From: Brevibacterium epidermidis NBRC 14811
Lineage (GTDB): Bacteria; Actinomycetota; Actinomycetes; Actinomycetales; Brevibacteriaceae
Length of the DNA: 64,000 bases
Assembly: GCF_001570805.1 (NCBI RefSeq)
Contig: NZ_BCSJ01000011.1
Span: forward strand, 1 to 64,000
Direction of reading: 5' to 3'
Made by a program: the position numbers and the translations under genes. This document shows positions 38,978 through 46,107 of the stretch, piece by piece; within the stretch, counting starts at the first letter, position 1, and each line of letters starts with the position of its first letter. The notes below the pieces were generated by a model that saw only the letters and a list, made by a program, of their open reading frames with translations, had not been told where the DNA came from and ran no database searches.

Positions 38978-40174
38978 TCAGCTCGTCCCTGTTTGGCGAT
39001 CACGGAGATGAGTCGGTCCGCGATCATCGAAGTCCATGGCCCGCGGCCGACTGAGCTCTTCCGCGCTGATCCCACGAGCACGACTATCGAGTTCGGCCAC
39101 GGCATCGAGTTCGTCGGCGACGATCCCGGTCGATGGGAACTTCCTGGCCGTGACGAGGAACCGGGATTCCAAGGACGAGACGAACCGGTTGTAGTCCTCG
39201 ACCGACCGGTCCAAGCTGGCACCCATCCGTGACACATGAGTCACCAGCGTGCCGATGCGTTCGTAGAGTTCCGTGCCCAGCCGCAGCACTTCGGCCGCCG
39301 AAGTGGACATATCGGCCTGCCGCCAATTAAGTGCCACGGTCTTCAGCAGCACCAGAAGAGTCGCCGGTGAGGCGAGGACGACGTTCTTGCCCAGGGCATG
39401 GTCGATCATCTTCGGGTAGCTCGCCGCAGCGGCTGAGAGCAGCCCGTCGGTCGGAACGAAGCAGACGACGAAGTCCGGGGAGGAGTCGAATGCCTTCCAA
39501 TACTCCTTCGACGCGAGAGCATCGACATGTCGCAGCAGCGCCCGAGCATGATCGTGTCCATCTGTGCCCGAACCGGGTGCTTCGGTGGAATCCCCCTTCA
39601 TCCGTGCCGACAGCGGGGTCTTCGCATCGATGACGATCGTGCCTCCGCCGGGCAGATGGACGACCATATCGGGGCGGTGACGCTTGCCGTCGCGGTCCGC
39701 ACTGACCTGTGTGTCGAAGTCGACGTGGGGGAGGAGACCGGCATATTCGACGATGCGTTTGAGCTGGACTTCGCCCCAGTCTCCGCGGTGGGTCGTCGAG
39801 TTCAGTGCGTTGGCCAGGGACCCCGTGGATTCCTGGAGGCGGAGGTTCTGCTGGCTGAGGTGCCCGATCTGGGAATTCAGTCGGGTGATCTGTTCGATCT
39901 GCGTACGGTCCTGTGAGTGCAGATTCTCCTGCAGGTTCTTCACGCTCGCGGCCAACGGTCCGATGGCCGCAGTGATCTCACCGGCCATCTGCGCATCGGC
40001 CTCGAGATCTTCTGTGCGCTGGGACATGATTCGCGACGTGGTTTCTGCGCGAGTGAGTCTCTCGAGGTAGCGCGACCGTGTGAGGGAACGCCCGAGAAGG
40101 AAACCGAGCGCGGCGGCGAGGACGATCGCCACGATGAAGCCGATGATGACTGCGGCAGCGGGGAAAGCATTCAT
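38978..40174 (-). CDS. rmuC: DNA recombination protein RmuC
   Basis: The 398-aa protein has an N-terminal membrane helix (AAVIIGFIVAIVLAAALGFLLG, about 6-27), a coiled-coil region (about 30-130) and the RmuC nuclease-like domain. That domain includes RGDWGEVQLKRIVEYAGL, PDMVVHLPGGGTIVIDAKTPL and VCFVPTDGLLSAA. RmuC limits DNA inversions between short repeats. It is divergent from ychF, with 72 bp between starts. Confidence 0.93.
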   Translation of the reverse strand: MNAFPAAAVIIGFIVAIVLAAALGFLLGRSLTRSRYLERLTRAETTSRIMSQRTEDLEADAQMAGEITAAIGPLAASVKNLQENLHSQDRTQIEQITRLNSQIGHLSQQNLRLQESTGSLANALNSTTHRGDWGEVQLKRIVEYAGLLPHVDFDTQVSADRDGKRHRPDMVVHLPGGGTIVIDAKTPLSARMKGDSTEAPGSGTDGHDHARALLRHVDALASKEYWKAFDSSPDFVVCFVPTDGLLSAAAASYPKMIDHALGKNVVLASPATLLVLLKTVALNWRQADMSTSAAEVLRLGTELYERIGTLVTHVSRMGASLDRSVEDYNRFVSSLESRFLVTARKFPSTGIVADELDAVAELDSRARGISAEELSRPRAMDFDDRGPTHLRDRQTGTS

Positions 40175-40246
40175 GGTTCCAGGGTGACAGAGGGCACTGA
40201 CACGAGAATTCGAGGACCACCTCGGCGACGGCTAGACTTGGATACC

Positions 40247-41332
40247 GTGGCTTTGACAATTGGAATCGTGGGACTGCCCAACGTCGGCAAGTCGACCATG
40301 TTTAACGCACTGACCAAGAACCAAGTTCTCGCGGCGAACTATCCCTTCGCGACGATCGAACCGAACGTGGGCGTGGTCCCTCTGCCGGACGGGCGCCTCA
40401 CGCGACTGGCGGAGATCTTCTCCTCCGAACGCATCCTCAACGCCACCGTCGACTTCGTCGATATCGCCGGAATCGTGCGAGGTGCCTCCGAGGGCGAAGG
40501 TCTGGGCAACCAGTTCCTGGCCAACATCCGCGAAGCCGACGCCATCTGCCAGGTCATCCGCGGATTCGTCGACGACGATGTCGTCCACGTCGACGGCAAG
40601 ATCAGCCCCGCCGATGACATCGACACGATCAACACCGAACTCATCCTCGCCGATCTCCAGACATTGGAGAAGGCACGGCCGCGGATCGAGAAGGAAGTCA
40701 AGGGCAAGCGTGCTCCTGCCGAGCAGCTGAACGCGATCGACGCCGCCACCGAGATCCTCGAAGGCGGAAAGACGCTCTACCAGGCGATGCAGGCCGACAA
40801 TTTCGATGTCAGTGCGCTGCGCGAGCTGCAGCTGATGACGGTCAAGCCCTTCCTCTACGTGTTCAACGTCGACGACGAAGTGCTCGCCGATGAAGACAAG
40901 AAGAACGAGATGCGCGCCCTTGTGGCGCCCGTTGAAGCGATTTTCCTCGACGCGAAGTTCGAGTCCGAACTCGCCGAGCTCGACGAAGAGGAAGCCCGGG
41001 AGATGCTCGAATCGACCGGTCAGGAGGAGAGCGGGCTCGACCAGCTCGCCCGTGTCGGCTTCGACACCCTCGGGCTGCAGACCTACCTGACTGCCGGTCC
41101 CAAGGAATCCCGTGCGTGGACGATTCCGAAGGGCGCCACCGCCCCCGAGGCGGCCGGAGTCATCCATACCGACTTCCAGAAGGGCTTCATCAAGGCCGAA
41201 ATCGTGTCGTTCGAGGATCTCGACGCGAACGGTTCGATGGCTGCCGCGAAGTCCGCCGGCAAGGTCCGGATGGAAGGCAAGGACTACATCATGGTCGATG
41301 GGGACGTGGTCGAGTTCCGGTTCAACGTTTAA
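40247..41332 (+). CDS. ychF: Redox-regulated ATPase YchF
   Basis: The 361-aa Obg-family P-loop protein has Walker [10 protein letters not shown] at residues 9-17, [17 protein letters not shown], and the C-terminal TGS domain with [29 protein letters not shown]. YchF prefers ATP to GTP and binds ribosomes. The GTG at 40247 is chosen because family proteins start at this point; the frame is open to 39917 opposite rmuC. It is the last clearly chromosomal gene: accessory DNA begins right after its stop, so its 3' flank is the probable insertion point of the element. Confidence 0.96.
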   Translation: MALTIGIVGLPNVGKSTMFNALTKNQVLAANYPFATIEPNVGVVPLPDGRLTRLAEIFSSERILNATVDFVDIAGIVRGASEGEGLGNQFLANIREADAICQVIRGFVDDDVVHVDGKISPADDIDTINTELILADLQTLEKARPRIEKEVKGKRAPAEQLNAIDAATEILEGGKTLYQAMQADNFDVSALRELQLMTVKPFLYVFNVDDEVLADEDKKNEMRALVAPVEAIFLDAKFESELAELDEEEAREMLESTGQEESGLDQLARVGFDTLGLQTYLTAGPKESRAWTIPKGATAPEAAGVIHTDFQKGFIKAEIVSFEDLDANGSMAAAKSAGKVRMEGKDYIMVDGDVVEFRFNV

Positions 41333-41344
41333 ACCCCAGGTCAG

Positions 41345-41419
41345 AAGCCTAAACTGTGCTACAAAACCACGTAGCGACACGCGGGCTGGTAGCACTTTTG
41401 TAGCACCTCAGGAGGGGGC
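41345..41419. repeat. Attachment-site candidate after ychF (copy A)
   Basis: GTGCTACAAAA (41356-41366) and TTTTGTAGCAC (41396-41406) are perfect 11-bp inverted repeats. A further GTAGCAC at 41389-41395 lies inside the right arm. The segment starts AAGCCTAA 13 bases after the ychF stop and is related to copy B at 43843. Short inverted arms plus repeats of one heptamer resemble tyrosine-recombinase sites, and the chromosome-to-accessory change falls exactly here. No integrase is in view to confirm it. Confidence 0.5.
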
Positions 41420-41434
41420 TTGGAGCGAGGGATC

Positions 41435-41539
41435 ATGGCCGTGTCGGCCAAGGACTATGCCGGTCCGTACCTTCAGCTGCACGGCACTGCCACACTCGCT
41501 AGCCACGAGGTACGCCGACCGATGGAGGTGGCGCACTGA
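41435..41539 (+). CDS. 34-aa leader ORF overlapping the RloC-like gene
   Basis: An ATG at 41435 opens a 34-codon frame (MAVSAKDYAGPYLQLHGTAT...) whose TGA shares bases with the ATG of the RloC-like gene (TGATG at 41537-41541). CAGGAGGGGG lies at 41409-41418, though 16 bases from the start. The overlap suggests translational coupling of a potentially toxic protein. I recognise no homologue; it might equally be a chance frame or the remnant of an older gene. Confidence 0.4.
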   Translation: MAVSAKDYAGPYLQLHGTATLASHEVRRPMEVAH

Positions 41540-43782
41540 TGCTACGGGAAATGACGATCACTGGCGGCACGTGCTTCGGGCGCACTCCGCTAACGGTCAC
41601 CGGCCTGAGACCCGCAAGCTTCTTCTACGGTCCAAACGGGTCGGGGAAGACGACGATCAGCCGAGCATTCGCTGGCTACGGTTCCCTGCAGTTGAAGCCG
41701 CAGTGGCACGACGGTACGGAGCTGGCGGTACAGGTCTACAACAGAGACCTTGTGGACCAGATATTGCGAGAATCTGACCGGATGCCCGGTGTCTTTGTGC
41801 TTGGCGAGAGCAATGTCGACGCGCAGAAACGACTCGAGCAGATCCAAAAGCCCGGAGGCGAACGCGACCTGGCCGTAGGTCTGTATGGGCGAATGCAAAC
41901 CAGCCACGAGGCTGCGCAAGAGCGCCAGCGTGACGCTAAAGAGTCATTCAGGAATGCAGCGTGGCACAAATACCGTGCTCTAGTCGACGAACACGTAGCC
42001 TTGTTGCCTGCGTTTACCGGACATCGGGGAGTGGATCGTAACAAGGACATGCTCGTGATGCGGCTCCTCGAACGAGATACGCCGAGTAAGGATGAAACCC
42101 TCCCCAAGCTCGACGACCTTCTCGCCGACGCCGCTGCGGTATTCGACACCGGGGCTACCACCCGGGCCCGACTTGCTGAGCTTGAAGACTTCCAGTGGAG
42201 TGACGAGGACGGCTTCGTGCTCCTGGACCAAAAGGTCGTAGGCAGTTCCGAGGTATCGCTCAGCGAGCTTGTGGAGAAGCTCGGTAACGAAGACTGGATC
42301 CAGACCGGACGCCAGTATCTCCATGGTGCGGATGGGCGTTGCCCGTTTTGTCAGCAGAAGGCACCCAAAGACCTGGCAAAGCAGTTGGAGGAGATGTTTG
42401 ACGACCGGTATACAAAACAGCTTGAGAAGCTGAAGCAGCTGTCTACGGCATACTCGTCGTGGGTTCTGTCCATTAGAGCGGGTATAGCAAGCTGGAGCGC
42501 GGAATCCACCAACTACTTGGACGAAGCGGCGTACCAGAAGGCACTCGGGTCGTTGGAGAGCACCGTCAGCGCAAACGAGAGGCTGCTCGAGCAGAAGCTG
42601 GGTGCGCCGTCAGAGTCGGTGGATGTGTCTACGTCTAGTTCACCAGTGGAGGCCCTGAACGCTGTTATCCGCGAGGCCAACGCCAAGATCGATGCTCATA
42701 ACAGGCTGGTCGAGTCTCAGAGAGATGCGAAGCCCAAACTGGCTGAGGACTGCTGGATCTACTTGGCCGACGTGCTCCTCCGTGACGAGCTGGCCGCATA
42801 CTGGAAGAGATCCGTAGGTCTGCAGAAGGGTGTCGAAACCACAGCGCAGAAGATGAAGGAAGCATCGACGGCAATCGTCAAACTTGATGACGAGGTGCGC
42901 GATCTCCAGCAGTCGGTCGAATCATCACAACCAGTGATTGATGAGATCAATGGTCTTCTCGAAAGGTCTGGCTTCACTTCATTCCACATCGTCAATTCCA
43001 CCGAGCTTCATGACGGATACATGCTGGCTCGGGACGGAGTTCCCCTTGATGAGCACTCCCTGAGCGAGGGGGAACGGACGTTCATTGCTTTCCTCTACTA
43101 CTACTTCCGACTCAACTCGCGTGAGAATGCCTCGGCAAAGATTCTGGCGGTGATCGACGACCCGATCTCCAGCCTCGATAGCGATGTGCTTTTCATCGTC
43201 AGCGCTCTGGTTCGCGACCTGATCAACCGGGCCCTATCTAAGTCCGACCACCTGGCGCAAGTGATCGTTCTGACACACAATGTGTACTTCCATAAGGAAA
43301 TAACTCAACTTAGACATAAGGATGAGGGGGCCGGTCGCTGCTACCACGTAATCAGGAAGAGTCTCACCGACGGAAACGTCGTTGAGACGCACGCCAAAAA
43401 CCCCATCAGTACCGAGTACGAACGGCTCTGGTCCGAAGTCCGACGCGCCTCACAGGGCGAAGAGATGAGTGTCATCGGTCTTGAGAATATCCTTCGCAGA
43501 ATCCTCGAGAACTACTTCCGAATCGCTGGTGGTATCTGGGAGGACGAGATCGTGCAGTATCTAGAGCCAGCCGAGCGGCCAGTGTTGCGATCTTTGTTCA
43601 ACTGGGTCAATGAGGGATCCCATGGAGTGTTCGAAAATCTTCACTACTCACCAAGCGTCACGACTCAGGATATATATCTTGATGTGTTTAAACATGTCTT
43701 TGTCAACTCCGGGCATGATGCCCATTACAAGATGATGATGGGAATCGATGAATCTAAAGGCGCGGCTCATGTTCGCGTATAG
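41539..43782 (+). CDS. RloC-like AAA_13 ATPase, candidate anticodon nuclease
   Basis: The 747-aa protein has Walker A GPNGSGKTT (31-39), a long coiled coil interrupted by CPFC (C268, C271), an ABC signature LSEGE (508-512), Walker B ILAVIDDPISSLD (535-547) and an H-loop THN (H580). This is the SMC/Rad50-like layout of AAA_13 proteins PrrC and RloC; a CxxC zinc hook is specific to RloC. The C-terminal region has R653-x3-E657 and H695 in NEGSHG, resembling the Arg-Glu-His triad of PrrC/RloC anticodon nucleases. It sits before a type III R-M pair. Nuclease activity is inferred from the motif, not proved. Confidence 0.75.
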   Translation: MLREMTITGGTCFGRTPLTVTGLRPASFFYGPNGSGKTTISRAFAGYGSLQLKPQWHDGTELAVQVYNRDLVDQILRESDRMPGVFVLGESNVDAQKRLEQIQKPGGERDLAVGLYGRMQTSHEAAQERQRDAKESFRNAAWHKYRALVDEHVALLPAFTGHRGVDRNKDMLVMRLLERDTPSKDETLPKLDDLLADAAAVFDTGATTRARLAELEDFQWSDEDGFVLLDQKVVGSSEVSLSELVEKLGNEDWIQTGRQYLHGADGRCPFCQQKAPKDLAKQLEEMFDDRYTKQLEKLKQLSTAYSSWVLSIRAGIASWSAESTNYLDEAAYQKALGSLESTVSANERLLEQKLGAPSESVDVSTSSSPVEALNAVIREANAKIDAHNRLVESQRDAKPKLAEDCWIYLADVLLRDELAAYWKRSVGLQKGVETTAQKMKEASTAIVKLDDEVRDLQQSVESSQPVIDEINGLLERSGFTSFHIVNSTELHDGYMLARDGVPLDEHSLSEGERTFIAFLYYYFRLNSRENASAKILAVIDDPISSLDSDVLFIVSALVRDLINRALSKSDHLAQVIVLTHNVYFHKEITQLRHKDEGAGRCYHVIRKSLTDGNVVETHAKNPISTEYERLWSEVRRASQGEEMSVIGLENILRRILENYFRIAGGIWEDEIVQYLEPAERPVLRSLFNWVNEGSHGVFENLHYSPSVTTQDIYLDVFKHVFVNSGHDAHYKMMMGIDESKGAAHVRV

Positions 43783-43842
43783 TTTTCGATGAGTGAGGTG
43801 GGTAGTGGAGAGGTCGTCTTCAAGGTCTACGCCCCGGGTGAC

Positions 43843-43904
43843 AAGCCTAATTCGTGCTACTGCGAAAAGTCGTATAGCGGCACTCTTGTAGCCGCGCGGA
43901 GGGG
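43843..43904. repeat. Second att-like sequence (copy B)
   Basis: AAGCCTAA-x3-GTGCTAC occurs here (43843-43860) with exactly the same spacing as in copy A (41345-41362). It is followed by AAAA, CGTATAGCGGCAC, TTGTAGC and GGAGGGG in the same order as A. The two copies are therefore diverged direct repeats bracketing the RloC-like gene. Perfect inverted arms are not preserved in B. Confidence 0.5.
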
Positions 43905-43984
43905 TGCTCTGAAGCCCAACATTCACAGCAGCATGTAGTTTTGACGGACGCCACGGGCGAGCGTTCGTTCGAAGGAGATTGACA

Positions 43985-46105
43985 GTGACACAGAAGAAGC
44001 AGCTGTTGGAGCTGACATGGCCCAACAAGGAGCTGGCGCTGATCCCCGTTGAGAACGGGCGCTACGACTACGACTGGATCGACCCTCGCGATCCTCGCTA
44101 CTGCGAGGTCCACACCATCAACGTCGATCAGGTGGTCACCGGCACGCAGGCTCCGAAGGATCCGAAGAGGGCTTATTCGGAACGAGCTGACTTCACGCCG
44201 ACTGACGATAACTTGCTCATCTTGGGGGAGTCCGGTGACGTCCTTGAAGCACTGATGCACGTTCCCGAACTGCGAGAGAAGTATCGCGGACAGATCAAGT
44301 GCATATACATCGACCCGCCCTTCAATACATCCAAGACCTTCGACCAGTACGAGGACAACCTCGAGCACTCCGTCTGGCTCACCATGATGAGGGACCGCCT
44401 GGTTCACATGCAGCGACTCCTCGCTGATGAGGGAACGATCTGGGTCCACCTCAACGACACCGAGAACCATCGGATGCGGCTGGTCATGGACGAGGTCTTT
44501 GGCGCGGAGAACTTCCTTGCGGAGGTCGTATGGGAGAAGGCTGACTCCCCGCGGCGAGGAGACGGATTCTCCGACGATCACGACAACATCATCGTCTACC
44601 GCAAGTCATCCAAAGCAGTTCTGAACAAGATGCCGCGCACCGAGGCAGACAACGCCCGCTTCACCAACCCTGACGATGACCCACTCGGCCCATGGTGGGA
44701 CGACAACCCGACTGCCAATAAGGGCGACGGGTCAGGCGGCATGTGTTACGCCATCCAGAACCCACTGACGGGTGACCTCATGCGTCCTCCAGCTGGGTCA
44801 AGCTGGCGACTGTCGCAGAAGACGTATTTCGAAGAACTCAACAAGTGGGCGCCATACAAGTACAAGAACCTCCATGACGCGAAGTGGAGAGCTGAGAACG
44901 AGGGTGTACCTGTAGAGAAAGCCTCCGATGATGTCTGCGCCATTGTCCTAGACGTACCGCTGGCTAAAGCACAGGCGATGATTGAAGATCGCAGGAAGAA
45001 GCCCAACCTTCCGAAGATCCTCATCCGATCTACGGGCGGTCTTGGACGAAAGTCGTACATACCATCCGAGGGCACCAACCCGCGCACCCTGTGGCGGAAC
45101 GAGGAAGTTGGGCACAACCGGGAAGCGAAATCGGAAATCAAGAGGCTCTTCCCCGGAAAGAAGGCGTTTTCGACGCCGAAGCCTGAACGACTACTCGAAC
45201 GAGTCATCCAGATTGCTACTGAACCGGGGGACATCGTCCTTGACGTCTTCGCAGGGTCTGGTACGACTGCAGCGGTAGCGCACAAGATGGGTCGTCGGTG
45301 GGTGACTTGCGAGTTGATCGACAGCACCTTGAAAGACTTCATCCAGCCGCGGCTCGAGAAGGTCGTCAAGGGACAGGACGACGGGGGAGTCACGAAAACT
45401 GAGGGAGAGCGAGCGAACGCAAGCTTGGAAGGTCTTCCCGAAGATATGACCCCGGATGAGGCATTCCGCTTCACTCAGGTTCTGGCCAAGCTTCTTAAGG
45501 ATCGCGAGGACGGTCCCCAGGACGAGAATGAAGACGGGGCCGACACCGGTTCTGAGGATCAGTCTGACGAGACAGGCACCGATGACGCCGAGACTGACGA
45601 TCAGGACGCAACTGACACCGCCCGCGGGCTGAAGGCCAGCTTACGCGCATCGAAAGACATCAGGGCACTGAAGGCGCTAGCAAAGACACGTAAGACTAAG
45701 GCCACCATTAACTGGCGCGGTGGGGGCGGTTTCACTGTGGCGCGGCTTTCACCAACGTGCTTCGACTATGACCCCGACCTCGGTCTTGTGATGCTGAAAG
45801 AGGCTGCGACTGGCGGCGTTCTCATCAGATCAGTGGCTGCCAACCTAGGGTTCCGCCTGACGCCAGACCACCGTCACTTCCACGGGGTCCGCAACTCCAT
45901 GCGATTGGTTGTTGTTGAAGGTCGACTCGACGAAGAGAAGGCCGCGGATCTGATCGCGCAACTGCCTGATGGCGAAGGTCTCACTATCGCCGCTACCGAG
46001 ATTGAAGACGGGGTCCAGAGGTATCTGGCACGAACTGGGAAGGGCTGCCGCGCTGTTCACGTGCCCGGGGGCCTGTTCCGCATCAGCTCGAAGGAGATGA
46101 ACTGA
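43985..46105 (+). CDS. mod: Type III restriction-modification methyltransferase (Mod)
   Basis: The 706-aa N6-adenine methyltransferase has the catalytic DPPFNTS (D110) ahead of the AdoMet motif DVFAGSGTTAA (420-430), the beta-class order used by type III Mod. The region between them is the target-recognition part. An acidic linker (about 500-545) joins the core to a C-terminal domain ending GLFRISSKEMN. The GTG at 43985 has GAAGGAGAT at 43971-43979; a TTG six bases earlier is less likely. The stop is three bases before the Res start, so the two are one operon. Recognition sequence cannot be read from the protein. Confidence 0.93.
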   Translation: MTQKKQLLELTWPNKELALIPVENGRYDYDWIDPRDPRYCEVHTINVDQVVTGTQAPKDPKRAYSERADFTPTDDNLLILGESGDVLEALMHVPELREKYRGQIKCIYIDPPFNTSKTFDQYEDNLEHSVWLTMMRDRLVHMQRLLADEGTIWVHLNDTENHRMRLVMDEVFGAENFLAEVVWEKADSPRRGDGFSDDHDNIIVYRKSSKAVLNKMPRTEADNARFTNPDDDPLGPWWDDNPTANKGDGSGGMCYAIQNPLTGDLMRPPAGSSWRLSQKTYFEELNKWAPYKYKNLHDAKWRAENEGVPVEKASDDVCAIVLDVPLAKAQAMIEDRRKKPNLPKILIRSTGGLGRKSYIPSEGTNPRTLWRNEEVGHNREAKSEIKRLFPGKKAFSTPKPERLLERVIQIATEPGDIVLDVFAGSGTTAAVAHKMGRRWVTCELIDSTLKDFIQPRLEKVVKGQDDGGVTKTEGERANASLEGLPEDMTPDEAFRFTQVLAKLLKDREDGPQDENEDGADTGSEDQSDETGTDDAETDDQDATDTARGLKASLRASKDIRALKALAKTRKTKATINWRGGGGFTVARLSPTCFDYDPDLGLVMLKEAATGGVLIRSVAANLGFRLTPDHRHFHGVRNSMRLVVVEGRLDEEKAADLIAQLPDGEGLTIAATEIEDGVQRYLARTGKGCRAVHVPGGLFRISSKEMN

Positions 46106-46107
46106 TT

